Below are positions 8,615 to 19,630 of a stretch of 64,000 bases of DNA, in pieces. The stretch covers positions 1,332,975-1,396,974 of the forward strand of contig NZ_KV440945.1 of NCBI RefSeq assembly GCF_001636345.1, read 5' to 3'. The notes beneath the pieces are model-generated. The model ran no database searches. It saw only the letters and a program-made list of their open reading frames with translations, and had not been told where the DNA came from. Source of the stretch: Cytobacillus gottheilii (lineage in GTDB: Bacteria > Bacillota > Bacilli > Bacillales > Cytobacillaceae). Each line of letters begins with the position of its first letter. Positions within the stretch are counted from its first letter, which is position 1. A program made the position numbers and the translations under genes.

Positions 8615-9585
8615 GAGAATTAGAATTCGAAAAACCGGTTGTTGAGTTAAAAAAGAAAATTGCCGAGTTAAAGGAATTTACAAAAACAGCTGATGTTGAT
8701 TTATCAGCAGAAATTACAAAACTGGAGCATCGTCTTGCCAAGCTGGAAGAAGATATCTATGAACACATGAAGCCGTGGGATCGGGTACAAATAGCGCGTC
8801 ATCCGCAAAGACCAACCACTTTAGATTATATTTCTGAGCTATTTGAAGGTTTTTTTGAATGTCATGGAGATCGGGTATTCGGCGATGATGAGGCTATTGT
8901 CGGCGGAATCGCAAGGTTTAAAGGCCTGCCGGTAACCGTCATTGGACATCAGCGCGGAAAGGACACAAAGGAAAATATCCGCAGAAACTTTGGAATGCCT
9001 CATCCTGAAGGGTATCGTAAAGCAATGCGCTTAATGAAACAGGCTGAAAAGTTTAATCGCCCTATTATTTGTTTTATTGATACAAAAGGTGCCTATCCTG
9101 GAAAAGCTGCTGAAGAACGTGGGCAAAGTGAAGCGATTGCCCGCAATTTGTTTGAAATGGCAAGCTTAACTGTTCCTGTTATTTGCATTGTGATTGGTGA
9201 AGGAGGAAGCGGTGGTGCTCTTGCATTAGGAGTTGGGAATCACATTCATATGCTTGAGAACTCAACCTATTCTGTTATCTCACCTGAAGGTGCTGCTGCG
9301 ATTCTATGGAAAGATTCGACACAAGCCAAAAAAGCAGCAGAATCCATGAAAATTACTGCTCCAGACTTAAAAGAACTTGGCATTATTGATGAAATTATTC
9401 CTGAAGTTAAAGGCGGGGCACATAAAGATATCAAGCAGCAGGCAATTGCAATAGGAGAAATTCTAATATCTTCATTAAAAGAGCTTCTTTCTTTAACAGA
9501 AGAAGGTTTAGTCAATCAGCGCTATGGGAAGTATAAACAGATTGGCAAATATTCGTTTTTAAATGATTACATTGGGGTAAAATAA
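8608..9585 (+). CDS. accA: Acetyl-CoA carboxylase carboxyltransferase alpha
   Basis: 325 residues, the same length as B. subtilis AccA. It starts at GTG 8608, inside the end of accD, with AGGAGGTG 8 bases upstream. The N-terminal helical part (about 1-50) is followed by the carboxyltransferase core with [30 protein letters not shown] and [14 protein letters not shown]. It forms the alpha2beta2 carboxyltransferase with AccD. The biotin carrier and carboxylase subunits are not in this window. Confidence 0.95.
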   Translation: MVGELEFEKPVVELKKKIAELKEFTKTADVDLSAEITKLEHRLAKLEEDIYEHMKPWDRVQIARHPQRPTTLDYISELFEGFFECHGDRVFGDDEAIVGGIARFKGLPVTVIGHQRGKDTKENIRRNFGMPHPEGYRKAMRLMKQAEKFNRPIICFIDTKGAYPGKAAEERGQSEAIARNLFEMASLTVPVICIVIGEGGSGGALALGVGNHIHMLENSTYSVISPEGAAAILWKDSTQAKKAAESMKITAPDLKELGIIDEIIPEVKGGAHKDIKQQAIAIGEILISSLKELLSLTEEGLVNQRYGKYKQIGKYSFLNDYIGVK

Positions 9586-9612
9586 AACGTGCTTACGCAC
9601 GTTTTTTGTTTT
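9584..9612 (+). terminator. Terminator of accDA
   Basis: AAACGTGC (9585-9592), loop TTAC, GCACGTTT (9597-9604), followed by T-rich sequence. The stem begins inside the accA stop codon. Confidence 0.88.
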
Positions 9613-9862
9613 TTTATTGAGCTTATGAGTTAAAAGGAATTGCATAGAAACTGCAGTACAGCTGATTTGGTACTTTGAGCAATCTCGTTTAGAATAGAAG
9701 TTGCAGCTGAGAATCTAAATGCTTTTTCTGCAAATTCACCGTGGCAGCAAGTTTGTATGGTAAAGCATGATTAGATTGCCGGCGGGTTTATTCTTTTTTA
9801 CAAACAAGGGAATCTAAGACTTTGTATATGCAGGTTTTCTAATTGTGTCTTAATTTTGTACA

Positions 9863-9876
9863 AATAAGCGTTTTCA
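9863..9876. promoter_or_regulatory. Weak cre-like site upstream of pfkA
   Basis: AATAAGCGTTTTCA matches 12 of 14 positions of the CcpA consensus TGWAANCGNTNWCA; the first two bases differ. It lies about 195 bases before pfkA, in a gene-free stretch (9613-10070) that otherwise shows only the promoter and dyad at 10008-10045. The distance makes direct control uncertain. Confidence 0.3.
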
Positions 9877-10007
9877 TTTCACGGATTATTCCGTCTTTAG
9901 TGATTATTTTTTGTTTGAGTTGAGATAGGCTGTTCTTCATGGTATTTTAGAAATATTGATTAGTATAGAATAAATGAAGTGTGTAATTATGTAAAGAATA
10001 TGAAGAA

Positions 10008-10045
10008 TTTACATTATTAGCAAATATGAACCTAATGTGTTCATA
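10008..10045 (+). promoter_or_regulatory. pfkA promoter overlapped by TATGAAC dyad
   Basis: TTTACA (10008-10013), 17 bases, CCTAAT (10031-10036) is a plausible sigma-A promoter with a weak -10. A perfect inverted repeat TATGAAC / GTTCATA (10025-10031 and 10039-10045) brackets that -10, as an operator would. I do not know a regulator for it. Confidence 0.45.
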
Positions 10046-10058
10046 ATTCTAAATATGA

Positions 10059-11030
<972 letters not shown>

Positions 11031-11060
11031 AATAAAAAAAGAGATATTGGAGGAAGAAAA

Positions 11061-12821
11061 ATGCGTAAAACTAAAATTGTATGTACAATTGGTCCTGCCA
11101 GTGAAAGCATTGAAAAACTTACACAACTGATTGAAGCCGGTATGAACGTTGCAAGACTTAACTTCTCACACGGTGATTATGAGGAGCATGGCGCGCGGAT
11201 TAAAAATATTCGCGAGGCATCTGAAAAGACAGGTAAAACAGTTGCTATTTTATTAGATACAAAAGGTCCTGAAATTCGTACAAACAACATGCAGAATGGT
11301 GCGATTGAGCTTGTAGCTGGAAATGATATTATTGTTTCCATGACTGAAGTTGAAGGAACTGCAGATAAGTTTTCTGTTACATATGAAGGTCTTATTGATG
11401 ATATCCATGTCGGTTCGAAAATTTTATTAGATGACGGTCTGATCGGTCTTGAAGTAACAAAGATTGATAAAGCAACGAGTGAAATTCATACGAAAATTTT
11501 AAACAGCGGTACATTGAAAAATAAAAAAGGTGTAAATGTTCCTGGTGTATCAGTAAAACTTCCTGGAATAACTGAAAAGGATGCAAATGATATTCTTTTT
11601 GGAATTGAGCAAAAAGTAGACTTTGTTGCTGCATCATTTGTCCGCAGAGCATCGGATGTTTTGGAAATTCGCCAGCTGCTTGAAGATAACGGAGCTTCTT
11701 ACATTAACATTATCCCTAAAATCGAAAACCAGGAAGGTGTCGATAATATCGATGAAATTCTTGATGTTTCTGATGGTTTAATGGTTGCCAGAGGAGATCT
11801 CGGTGTAGAAATCCCGGCTGAAGAGGTTCCTTTAGTACAAAAGAGCTTAATCAAAAAATGTAATATTCAAGGTAAGCCAGTTATTACAGCAACACAAATG
11901 CTTGATTCTATGCAGCGTAACCCACGTCCAACAAGAGCGGAAGCAAGTGACGTAGCCAATGCAATCTTTGATGGTACAGATGCTATCATGCTTTCAGGTG
12001 AAACGGCTGCAGGAACATATCCGGTTGAAGCTGTACAAACAATGCATAATATTGCTGCCCGTGCGGAATCTGCACTTAACCATAAAGACATTTTATCGAA
12101 GCGCAGCAAGAGCACTGAACACAATTTAACTGATGCGATCGGACAATCTGTTGCACATACTGCATTAGATTTAGATGTGAGTGCGATCATTACAGCTACT
12201 GAAAGCGGACATACAGCTCGAATGGTTTCAAAATACAGACCAAAGTCTCCAATCGTGGCTGTAACATCAAACGAGTTTGTTTCCCGCCGCTTGGCATTAG
12301 TGTGGGGCGTTCATACACAAGTTGGGCCAAGATCCACATCAACCGATGAAATGTTAGATGTTGCTGTACAAGAAAGCATAAATAGCGGAATTGTTTCATC
12401 TGGTGACTTAGTTGTCATTACTGCAGGTGTTCCAGTCGGAGAAGCTGGTACAACTAACTTAATGAAAATCCATGTTGTTGGCGATGTCATTGCAAGAGCA
12501 CAAGGGATTGGCAGAAAAACGGCTTATGGAAAGGCTGTTATTGCCCGTACAGCAAAAGAAGCTTTAGAGAAAGTAACAGAAGGCTCTATCCTTGTTACGA
12601 TTGGTACGGATCGTGAAATGGTCCCGGCTATTGAAAAGTGCAGTGCATTAATTACAGAAGAAGGCGGACTTACTAGCCATGCAGCTGTAGTAGGCTTAAA
12701 TGTAGGGGTTCCTGTCATTGTTGGCGTGGAAGACGCAATGAAATTGATCAAAGATGGACAAGAGATTACTGTAGATGCACGCCGTGGTATTATTTACAAC
12801 GGACATGCTAGCGTCCTTTAA
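11061..12821 (+). CDS. pyk: Pyruvate kinase with C-terminal extra domain
   Basis: Makes pyruvate and ATP from phosphoenolpyruvate. 586 residues, the long Bacillus type. The start [20 protein letters not shown] follows GGAGGAA. The barrel contains [29 protein letters not shown] and [10 protein letters not shown]. After about residue 475 there is an extra domain resembling the phosphohistidine domain of PEP-utilising enzymes ([20 protein letters not shown]). The histidine of TSHA is retained. The gene is co-transcribed with pfkA and ended by a strong terminator. Confidence 0.96.
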   Translation: MRKTKIVCTIGPASESIEKLTQLIEAGMNVARLNFSHGDYEEHGARIKNIREASEKTGKTVAILLDTKGPEIRTNNMQNGAIELVAGNDIIVSMTEVEGTADKFSVTYEGLIDDIHVGSKILLDDGLIGLEVTKIDKATSEIHTKILNSGTLKNKKGVNVPGVSVKLPGITEKDANDILFGIEQKVDFVAASFVRRASDVLEIRQLLEDNGASYINIIPKIENQEGVDNIDEILDVSDGLMVARGDLGVEIPAEEVPLVQKSLIKKCNIQGKPVITATQMLDSMQRNPRPTRAEASDVANAIFDGTDAIMLSGETAAGTYPVEAVQTMHNIAARAESALNHKDILSKRSKSTEHNLTDAIGQSVAHTALDLDVSAIITATESGHTARMVSKYRPKSPIVAVTSNEFVSRRLALVWGVHTQVGPRSTSTDEMLDVAVQESINSGIVSSGDLVVITAGVPVGEAGTTNLMKIHVVGDVIARAQGIGRKTAYGKAVIARTAKEALEKVTEGSILVTIGTDREMVPAIEKCSALITEEGGLTSHAAVVGLNVGVPVIVGVEDAMKLIKDGQEITVDARRGIIYNGHASVL

Positions 12822-12874
12822 TAAATAGTAGGCAATTAAACAGGCTGGACTGCACATTGTATTTCAGCATATAA

Positions 12875-12930
12875 AAACCCGGACAATAAGCAGAGTATCA
12901 TCCGTTTTCTGCTTATTGCCGGGTTTTTTG
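12875..12930 (+). terminator. Terminator of pfkA-pyk
   Basis: A long stem: CCCGG-A-CAATAAGCAGA pairs with TCTGCTTATTG-C-CGGG, followed by seven T residues. Confidence 0.92.
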
Positions 12931-13063
12931 TTCATTTTATAATCGCATTTTGGTGAATAGAATTTAGTATGTAGCGTAAAATAGCCAATAATCTTTTTAC
13001 TCTGAGGTTCTTCTACTTTCTGATACAATGTTAGTAAGAATAAATAAACAGTGAGGTGGCATT

Positions 13064-13453
13064 ATGCGCTACATCCTTTTGACCATATTTATTATCATAC
13101 CGGTATTAGAGATTACAGCAATTATGCTTTCAGGCAATATAATTGGAATTGGTCCAACACTAATTCTTATTTTTCTCACGGCACTTTTAGGCGGGTATTA
13201 TGCGCGCAAACAAGGACTTGAAACGTTTAGGAAAGCACAAAGGCAGATGCAATACGGAGAAATGCCAGGAGATACGATCATGGATGGAGTCTGTATCCTT
13301 GTGGGAGCTATTTTATTATTGCTGCCAGGCTTTTTTACAGACATTCTTGGACTGGTTCTGTTATTGCCCCCAACACGCGCCCTGATTAAAGGAAGACTCT
13401 TTAAAGCTATTACAAAACGAGTTAATAAACGTAATATCAAAATTATTACGTAA
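13064..13453 (+). CDS. fxsA: FxsA family membrane protein
   Basis: 129 residues. Two long hydrophobic stretches (about 2-48 and 72-106) span the membrane, with a charged segment YYARKQGLETFRKAQRQMQY between them and a basic C-terminus. This is the layout of FxsA (YtzA in B. subtilis). E. coli FxsA relieves F-plasmid exclusion of phage T7; its role in Bacillus is not known. AGTGAGGTGG precedes the ATG. It is a single gene with its own terminator, converging with ytvI. Confidence 0.88.
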   Translation: MRYILLTIFIIIPVLEITAIMLSGNIIGIGPTLILIFLTALLGGYYARKQGLETFRKAQRQMQYGEMPGDTIMDGVCILVGAILLLLPGFFTDILGLVLLLPPTRALIKGRLFKAITKRVNKRNIKIIT

Positions 13454-13454
13454 C

Positions 13455-13490
13455 AAAAAAGAGCACTTTTTCAGTGCTCTTTTGTCTTTT
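13455..13490. terminator. Bidirectional terminator fxsA/ytvI
   Basis: AAAAGAGCACT / AGTGCTCTTTT around a TTTTTC loop, with A and T runs on both sides. It serves fxsA on the plus strand and ytvI on the minus strand. Confidence 0.88.
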
Positions 13491-13502
13491 TTGGTCATTT
13501 AT

Positions 13503-14618
13503 TTACTTTTCTGTCCCTTTTATAAAAGACCATATGTCACGAAAGACGTTGGCGCGATGTAGAGTTGTAATGATGACAAGTGTGACTGGACCTGCAATGA
13601 GCCCCAGAAATCCAATTAGCTTAAAGCCAACAAAAAGGGCGATAAGTGTTGCCAGCGGATCGAGACCAATGCTTGAGGAAAGGACCTTCGGCTCCATGAT
13701 CTGCCGCTGTACAATTACGATAAGATACAAAATCCCAAGACCAATCGCCATCCCCATATCACCGGAAATAGCTTCAAAAATAATCCAAGGCACAAAAATC
13801 AAACCTGTTCCCAGATAGGGAATAATATCAACGATTCCTGTAATGAGCGCGATTGTAATCGCATAATCAATTCGTAAAATCAAGAGGCCGATTAAGATGA
13901 TGACGGTTGTGAAAGAAACAAGTGTTGCCTGCGCTTTGATAAAACCAAATAAAGCTTTTTTTAGATCAGCAACAACGGTTCTGCTGCTGGATTTTGCCCT
14001 TGAAGGAAGAATTTTTCCAAACGTCCCTGACAGACGGTACCAGTCTTTGCTAATAAAAAAAGTCGCGAGCAATGAAAAGATGATGACGGTCGCGGCATTC
14101 GGAAACCAGGATAATATATTTGGGATTTTTTCAAAAAAGGATTGAATAAATGTACCAAGTGTACTGCCGATATTGCGGCCTACATTTTCAATATTCGTCA
14201 TAATGGTGTCCTGCTGTCCGGTTTCTAAATTATTGAAAATGCTGGTTATCTGATTATATAGCGGAATGATTTGTCCCGCAAAGAAGAGTTCGATATGTGT
14301 AATTAGTGTATCTAAATGTGCGGGTACAACCTTAGATAAATAATCAGCTCCTGAGACGATTTCAGCAACAAGCAGTGTAATCAAGCCGGCGAAAATGGCA
14401 AAAATAAGGGTTAACGCAACTAATACTGCCAGAAGTCTGGGCATGCGTCCTTTGCTTTCAAGAAAATTCACAGCAGGATTAATAAAAAAGGCAATTGCCA
14501 GCGCGATGATAAATGGATATGTAATTTTGGATATGTAGTAAAAAGAAATTAGGGCTAATATAATAATAGCTATGACGAAGAAAAACCTCAGTGTCCGATT
14601 TAGATAAATACTGTTCAA
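13503..14618 (-). CDS. ytvI: AI-2E family transporter YtvI (sporulation)
   Basis: 371 residues with about eight hydrophobic segments in the AI-2E transporter (UPF0118) arrangement: paired N-terminal helices (FFFVIAIIILALISFYYISK and the next), a large central soluble part (about 90-145), and a C-terminal set ending in IGFLGLIAGPVTLVIITTLH. YtvI of B. subtilis is expressed in sporulation; its substrate is unknown. The start is TTG at 14618, with AGGGGGG 7 bases upstream. The gene converges with fxsA. Confidence 0.88.
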   Translation of the reverse strand: MNSIYLNRTLRFFFVIAIIILALISFYYISKITYPFIIALAIAFFINPAVNFLESKGRMPRLLAVLVALTLIFAIFAGLITLLVAEIVSGADYLSKVVPAHLDTLITHIELFFAGQIIPLYNQITSIFNNLETGQQDTIMTNIENVGRNIGSTLGTFIQSFFEKIPNILSWFPNAATVIIFSLLATFFISKDWYRLSGTFGKILPSRAKSSSRTVVADLKKALFGFIKAQATLVSFTTVIILIGLLILRIDYAITIALITGIVDIIPYLGTGLIFVPWIIFEAISGDMGMAIGLGILYLIVIVQRQIMEPKVLSSSIGLDPLATLIALFVGFKLIGFLGLIAGPVTLVIITTLHRANVFRDIWSFIKGTEK

Positions 14619-14848
14619 TCAATGGCCCCCCTGCTCTTTATTCTAAAAAAAGGTGTTATGATTATATACGACGATCAAACCATAATTACCTTTAAAAATG
14701 AATGATAAAGTTATTGCTTTTTAAAACTGAGAGGTCGTTTTGAGGGTCATCTTTGTCTGGGCAGAAGACCATGTAATTCTGTTACCAGGAATTAGCATGT
14801 TCGGTCATATAACTATGTTACGATAATTTGTATAAGGTGGAATAAATA

Positions 14849-15310
14849 ATGATTTCGCAATCTCTTGTTTTCTTATTGTTATTATTGGGAATAAGTATAA
14901 TAGCTAAAAACCAATCATTGATGCTCGCTGTATTTGTGCTGCTGATTTTAAAGGCGGTTGGCGGTGGGAGTCACCTGTTTTCCTTTATACAATCAAAAGG
15001 AATTAACTGGGGCGTCACCATTATTACCATTGCTGTTTTAGCTCCCATTGCCAGCGGTGATATTGGACTGCGTGATCTAGGAGATGCATTTAAATCACCT
15101 TATGCCTGGGTAGCACTCATATCTGGAATTTTGGTCGCTCTGATTGCAAAAGGCGGAGTAACTCTTTTGGCTGAGGATCCGCAAATTACAGTCGCTCTGG
15201 TATTAGGGACTATCCTTGCTGTCTCCATATTTAAAGCAGTGGCTGTCGGTCCATTAATTGGTGCAGGAATAGCCTATTTCCTGATGAAAATAATTGATTT
15301 AATCAAATAA
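14849..15310 (+). CDS. ytwI: UPF0756 (DUF441) membrane protein YtwI
   Basis: 153 residues, almost entirely hydrophobic, with four to five membrane spans. The family signature is visible around LAPIASGDIGLRDLGDAFKS and AKGGVTLLAEDPQITVALVL. It matches DUF441/UPF0756 proteins such as B. subtilis YtwI (about 154 residues). Function unknown. The ATG follows AAGGTGG. The 230 bases between ytvI and this gene hold divergent promoters but no clear boxes. Confidence 0.88.
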   Translation: MISQSLVFLLLLLGISIIAKNQSLMLAVFVLLILKAVGGGSHLFSFIQSKGINWGVTIITIAVLAPIASGDIGLRDLGDAFKSPYAWVALISGILVALIAKGGVTLLAEDPQITVALVLGTILAVSIFKAVAVGPLIGAGIAYFLMKIIDLIK

Positions 15311-15357
15311 CATTTTTCTTATAAAACAATTTATTTTATTAATTTAAGTTGTTTTCG

Positions 15358-15386
15358 TTCACAAAAGTCAGATAATTGTTTATAAT
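15358..15386 (+). promoter_or_regulatory. Strong sigma-A promoter upstream of citZ
   Basis: TTCACA (15358-15363), 17 bases, TATAAT (15381-15386). Transcription would start near 15393, giving a leader of about 375 bases before citZ. The leader holds a dyad (15433-15452), a cre-like site and a small frame. Confidence 0.65.
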
Positions 15387-15432
15387 AGGACTTGTAAGCG
15401 CAAACTATTTGTTATTCATCATATTCTCTATT

Positions 15433-15452
15433 AAAATAGTAATAACTATTTT
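15433..15452. promoter_or_regulatory. AAAATAGT dyad in citZ leader
   Basis: A perfect inverted repeat AAAATAGT-AATA-ACTATTTT. In B. subtilis the citZ region is bound by CcpC, but this dyad does not show the ATAA-N7-TTAT CcpC spacing, so the regulator is open. Confidence 0.35.
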
Positions 15453-15468
15453 TTGTGTCAAAAAGAAA

Positions 15469-15482
15469 TGTAAGCATTTTCT
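15469..15482. promoter_or_regulatory. cre-like CcpA site in citZ leader
   Basis: TGTAAGCATTTTCT matches 12 of 14 positions of TGWAANCGNTNWCA. It lies about 75 bases after the predicted start of transcription, a position where CcpA can block elongation. CcpA repression of citZ is established in B. subtilis. Confidence 0.55.
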
Positions 15483-15561
15483 TTTTTTATTGTATATTCT
15501 CGAGCAAGCGCTCAGTCCGGTCAAGGATATAAAAAAGTTACTTACTTAGGGGGGATCTGTA

Positions 15562-15657
15562 ATGGATCTATACATACCTCCTGATCATTTAGCCGAGAGC
15601 AATAATAGGTTAGATATCCAAAATAGTCTGCAAAATGGCTGCTTGTGCCGGCATTAA
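15562..15657 (+). CDS. Possible leader peptide upstream of citZ (31 aa)
   Basis: An ATG frame of 31 codons with TAGGGGGGATC ending about 5 bases before the ATG. The peptide starts MDLYIPPDHLAESNN and ends CLCRH. No family is recognised. It lies wholly within the predicted citZ leader and ends 111 bases before citZ. It could be a leader peptide, a small protein or chance; the G-rich ribosome binding site is the main support. Confidence 0.35.
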   Translation: MDLYIPPDHLAESNNRLDIQNSLQNGCLCRH

Positions 15658-15768
15658 AGCTTAAATTAATCTGAAAATTCATTCGAGAGTATTCACAAAG
15701 ATGATTTGTAAACGCTTATGCGTGCAAAGGGTAAGGGGAAATTTTATTACGTAAAGGAGATGTTTTAT

Positions 15769-16887
15769 ATGACAGTAACACGCGGACTTGAAGGAATCGT
15801 TGCAACACAGTCATCTATAAGCTCAATCATAGACGATACACTAACGTATGTAGGCTATGATATTGATGATTTGGCGGAGAATGCAAGCTTTGAGGAAGTT
15901 ATTTATTTGTTATGGCACCGCAGTCTTCCAACTAAGGCGCAATTAGAGGAATTTAAATCTCTGCTTGCTGAAAATGCTGAACTGCCTGATGAGGTTCTGC
16001 AGCACTTTAAAATGTATCCAATTAATAAAGTTCATCCAATGGCTGCTTTGCGTTCTGCCGTTTCACTGCTTTCTTTATATGATGAAGAAGCGGATTTAAT
16101 GGATGAGGAAGCAAACTATCGAAAAGCTGTTCGTCTTCAAGCAAAAATGCCGGCAATTGTTACGAGTTTTTCTCGTATTCGTAAAGGTTTAGAGCCAGTG
16201 GCGCCAAAGAAAGATTTAGGTTTTGCTGCCAATTTCCTTTATATGCTGACTGGCGAAGAGCCAGAAGATATTGCGATTGAAGCGTTTAATAAAGCTTTAG
16301 TGCTTCACGCAGACCATGAGTTGAACGCGTCTACGTTTACTGCCCGTGTATGTGTTGCTACATTATCAGATGTCTATTCTGGTGTAACGGCAGCCATTGG
16401 AGCACTTAAAGGACCGCTGCACGGCGGAGCTAACGAAGCGGTTATGAAAATGTTATCTGAGATTGAAACACTTGATAACGTCGACCCGTATATTCGTGAG
16501 AAACTTGCGAACAAAGAAAAAATTATGGGCTTTGGGCACCGTGTATACCGTCAGGGTGATCCGCGCGCAAAACATTTGAGAGAAATGTCTAAAAGATTAA
16601 CAGAACTTACAGGAGAACCTCATTGGTATGAAATGTCTACACAAATTGAAGGCATAGTAACAGGAGAGAAAAACCTGCCGCCGAATGTTGATTTTTATTC
16701 TGCGTCTGTTTATCACAGCTTAGGCATTGATCATGATTTATTTACACCAATTTTTGCTGTAAGCCGCGTTTCTGGCTGGTTAGCTCATATTCTAGAACAA
16801 TATGAAAATAACCGTTTGATCCGTCCTCGTGCTGAATACACAGGACCAGGCATGCAAAAATACGTAACTGTTGAAAACAGAGGCTAA
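15769..16887 (+). CDS. citZ: Citrate synthase CitZ
   Basis: Condenses acetyl-CoA and oxaloacetate to citrate. The chosen ATG 15769 (MTVTRGLEGIVATQSSISS) follows AAAGGAG and gives 372 residues, the family length. The frame from 15718 adds an unrelated tail. Catalytic residues are visible in the His motif GPLHGGANE, the His-Arg motif GFGHRVYRQGDPRA, and the Asp region NVDFYSASVY. It is the first gene of the citZ-icd-mdh cluster. Confidence 0.96.
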   Translation: MTVTRGLEGIVATQSSISSIIDDTLTYVGYDIDDLAENASFEEVIYLLWHRSLPTKAQLEEFKSLLAENAELPDEVLQHFKMYPINKVHPMAALRSAVSLLSLYDEEADLMDEEANYRKAVRLQAKMPAIVTSFSRIRKGLEPVAPKKDLGFAANFLYMLTGEEPEDIAIEAFNKALVLHADHELNASTFTARVCVATLSDVYSGVTAAIGALKGPLHGGANEAVMKMLSEIETLDNVDPYIREKLANKEKIMGFGHRVYRQGDPRAKHLREMSKRLTELTGEPHWYEMSTQIEGIVTGEKNLPPNVDFYSASVYHSLGIDHDLFTPIFAVSRVSGWLAHILEQYENNRLIRPRAEYTGPGMQKYVTVENRG

Positions 16888-16972
16888 TTTCCAGCTGCTG
16901 TTTCACTTATCTAAATCATGTACAGCATTTTACTTTTCTGTGTATAATTGCTGTGTTAGATTGAAGAGAGCT

Positions 16973-17005
16973 AAAGGTTAGAGGCAGACCTGCTTTCTGA
17001 CCTTT
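16973..17005 (+). other. Stem-loop between citZ and icd
   Basis: AAAGGTTAGA (16973-16982) pairs with TCTGACCTTT (16996-17005) with one G-T pair, and the loop holds an inner GCAG/CTGC. No T run follows, so it is not an ordinary terminator; it may protect or mark processing of the citZ-icd mRNA. A TATAAT at 16943-16948 could be a separate icd promoter, with a poor -35. Confidence 0.5.
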
Positions 17006-17060
17006 CCGCTTTATTATTTTGGCATGAAAACGAGATGTGAAAAGGAAGGGAGAAATGAAC

Positions 17061-18329
17061 ATGCAAGGTGAAAAAATTACAGTAAGCAATGGGGTATTAA
17101 ATGTACCAAATAATCCAATCGTTCCTTTTATTGAAGGAGATGGGATTGGTCCTGATATTTGGGCATCAGCATCAAGAGTTTTAGACGCTGCTGTTGAGAA
17201 GGCGTATAACAACGAGCGCAAGATTGAATGGAAAGAAGTTCTTGCTGGTGAAAAGGCATTTAACCAAACAGGTGAGTGGCTGCCATCTGAAACACTAGAT
17301 ACGATTAATGAGTATTTAATTGCAATTAAAGGCCCATTAACAACTCCAATCGGCGGAGGAATTCGTTCTCTTAATGTTGCACTTCGTCAAGAGCTTGACT
17401 TGTTTGTTTGTTTACGCCCTGTACGCTGGTTCGAAGGAGTTCCTTCTCCTGTAAAACGTCCTCAAGACACAGATATGGTGATTTTCCGCGAAAATACGGA
17501 AGACATTTATGCTGGAATTGAATATGCAAAAGGTTCTGACGAAGTGAAAAAGCTTATTTCTTTCCTACAAGACGAGATGGGTGTTAATAAAATCCGTTTC
17601 CCTGAAACGTCAGGAATTGGCATTAAACCAGTATCAGAAGAAGGTACTTCTCGTTTAGTACGTGCTGCAATTGAATATGCAATCAAAGAAGGACGTAAAT
17701 CTGTAACACTTGTACATAAAGGCAATATTATGAAGTTTACAGAAGGCGCATTTAAAAACTGGGGTTATGAGCTTGCAGAAAGAGAATACGGAGAAAAAGT
17801 ATTCACTTGGGCAGAGTATGACCGCATTAAAGATGAAAAAGGTGCAGATGCTGCGAACAAAGCACAAGCCGATGCTGAAGCAGCTGGCAAAATCATCGTT
17901 AAAGATTCTATTGCTGATATCTTCTTACAGCAAATCCTTACACGCCCAAGCGAATTTGACGTTGTGGCAACAATGAATCTGAATGGTGATTACATTTCTG
18001 ATGCTTTGGCTGCACAAGTTGGCGGAATCGGAATTGCACCAGGTGCTAACATTAACTACGAAACTGGCCATGCGATTTTTGAAGCAACACATGGAACAGC
18101 ACCGAAGTATGCTGGTCTTGATAAAGTAAATCCATCATCTGTGATTCTATCAGGTGTGCTATTGCTTGAGCATTTAGGGTGGAGTGAAGCAGCAAGCTTA
18201 ATCCTGAAATCAGTGGAAACAACAATTGCATCTAAAGTTGTAACATATGACTTTGCCCGTTTAATGGATGGAGCAACAGAAGTAAAATGCTCTGAATTCG
18301 GAGATGAATTAATTAAAAATATGGGTTAA
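17061..18329 (+). CDS. icd: NADP-dependent isocitrate dehydrogenase
   Basis: Converts isocitrate to 2-oxoglutarate and CO2 with NADP+. The ATG at 17061 ([20 protein letters not shown]) is 8 bases after GGAAGGGAG and gives 422 residues, against 423 in B. subtilis; the GTG at 17037 adds eight unlikely residues. The substrate loop [17 protein letters not shown] with its Ser is present, as are the metal-binding aspartates and a C-terminal [15 protein letters not shown] cofactor motif. It lies between citZ and mdh and is closed by its own terminator. Confidence 0.96.
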   Translation: MQGEKITVSNGVLNVPNNPIVPFIEGDGIGPDIWASASRVLDAAVEKAYNNERKIEWKEVLAGEKAFNQTGEWLPSETLDTINEYLIAIKGPLTTPIGGGIRSLNVALRQELDLFVCLRPVRWFEGVPSPVKRPQDTDMVIFRENTEDIYAGIEYAKGSDEVKKLISFLQDEMGVNKIRFPETSGIGIKPVSEEGTSRLVRAAIEYAIKEGRKSVTLVHKGNIMKFTEGAFKNWGYELAEREYGEKVFTWAEYDRIKDEKGADAANKAQADAEAAGKIIVKDSIADIFLQQILTRPSEFDVVATMNLNGDYISDALAAQVGGIGIAPGANINYETGHAIFEATHGTAPKYAGLDKVNPSSVILSGVLLLEHLGWSEAASLILKSVETTIASKVVTYDFARLMDGATEVKCSEFGDELIKNMG

Positions 18330-18348
18330 TCCTATTCAATAACTGATG

Positions 18349-18383
18349 CAAAAGGCTGTTCGAATAGAACAGCCTTTTGTTTA
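18349..18383 (+). terminator. Terminator between icd and mdh
   Basis: CAAAAGGCTGTTC (18349-18361) pairs perfectly with GAACAGCCTTTTG (18367-18379). The following T run is short (TTT), so partial readthrough to mdh is likely. Confidence 0.8.
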
Positions 18384-18419
18384 AACCGAATATATTCATC
18401 ATGTTTAGGAGGAAATTTC

Positions 18420-19358
18420 ATGACAATGAGACGAAAAAAAATATCTGTTATCGGCGGCGGATTTACTGGCACAACAACAGCTTTTCTGCTTGCTCAAAAA
18501 GAGCTTGGAGATGTCGTGCTGGTTGATATGCCTCATAATGAAAATCCCACAAAAGGGAAAGCGCTTGATATGCTTGAAGCAAGTCCAGTACAAGGGTTTG
18601 ATGCAAATATTATCGGTACATCCAATTATGAGGATACGAAGGATTCAGATATTGTCGTGATCACTGCTGGAATTGCACGTAAGCCTGGCATGAGCCGTGA
18701 TGATTTAGTACAGACAAACCAAAAGGTAATGAAAAGTGTAACACAGGAGATCGTTAAATACTCTCCTAATTCCTATATTATCGTCTTAACAAATCCTGTT
18801 GATGCTATGACTTATACGGTATTTAAGGAGTCTGGCTTTCCTAAAAATCGTGTAATTGGACAATCAGGGGTATTAGATACTGCACGTTTCCGAACATTTG
18901 TAGCGCAGGAATTGAATCTTTCTGTAAAAGATATTACTGGATTTGTGTTAGGAGGCCATGGTGATGACATGGTTCCGCTTGTCCGTTATTCATATGCAGG
19001 TGGTATTCCGCTTGAAACATTAATACCAGCAGACCGCTTAGAGGCAATTGTTGAACGGACCCGCAAAGGCGGCGGTGAAATCGTTAACCTGCTAGGAAAC
19101 GGCAGTGCATATTATGCCCCAGCAGCTGCCTTAGTTGAAATGTGTGAAGCCATTATAAAAGACCAGCGCCGTGTGCTTCCGGCCATTGCCTACCTCGAGG
19201 GTGAATATGGATATGAAGGTATTTATCTTGGCGTTCCAACAATTTTAGGTGCTAACGGAATTGAAAAGATTATTGAGCTTGATTTAGAAGAAAACGAGAA
19301 AGCAGCACTGAATCAATCTGTTCATTCTGTTAAAAGCGTTTTAGAGATACTTGTATAA
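18420..19358 (+). CDS. mdh: Malate dehydrogenase
   Basis: Oxidises malate to oxaloacetate with NAD+. 312 residues, the length of the LDH-like Bacillus enzyme. The N-terminal Rossmann motif is [17 protein letters not shown]. Substrate arginines lie in [13 protein letters not shown], and the catalytic pair in [14 protein letters not shown] and NPVDAMT. AGGAGG precedes the ATG. It is the third gene of the citZ-icd-mdh cluster. Confidence 0.96.
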   Translation: MTMRRKKISVIGGGFTGTTTAFLLAQKELGDVVLVDMPHNENPTKGKALDMLEASPVQGFDANIIGTSNYEDTKDSDIVVITAGIARKPGMSRDDLVQTNQKVMKSVTQEIVKYSPNSYIIVLTNPVDAMTYTVFKESGFPKNRVIGQSGVLDTARFRTFVAQELNLSVKDITGFVLGGHGDDMVPLVRYSYAGGIPLETLIPADRLEAIVERTRKGGGEIVNLLGNGSAYYAPAAALVEMCEAIIKDQRRVLPAIAYLEGEYGYEGIYLGVPTILGANGIEKIIELDLEENEKAALNQSVHSVKSVLEILV

Positions 19359-19387
19359 AATTAATACTGATACGATTTGACAGATAT

Positions 19388-19440
19388 AAAAGGGTTGAAA
19401 GGAATGTGACTAGCTGTACAATTCCTTCAATCCTTTTTGA
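19388..19440 (+). terminator. Terminator of mdh
   Basis: AAAGGGTTGAAAGGAAT pairs with ATTCCTTCAATCCTTTT (with small bulges), followed by T residues. Confidence 0.85.
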
Positions 19441-19630
19441 TTGTTTGCTTTTGATAAATAACAAAAAAGAAATAAGACTCACCTTTTCATATTCATTTTG
19501 CTTATCCAGATGATTTATGATAATATAAAATGACAGAATAATAAGTCAACAACTGATTTTAATATGCTAAAGAAGGCTTTTATTTTTTACTCAATAATGA
19601 AACCGCTTACATGTTTATGGAGGTGTTTGC

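Noticed and set aside
9613-10000. Hidden gene in the accA-pfkA gap
   Set aside because: No frame with a ribosome site and no recognisable protein remnant; only weak regulatory words were seen.
15361-15390. CcpC box at citZ
   Set aside because: ATAATTGTTTAT has a 4-base gap instead of the 7 bases of the ATAA-N7-TTAT consensus; it is also the promoter -10 region.
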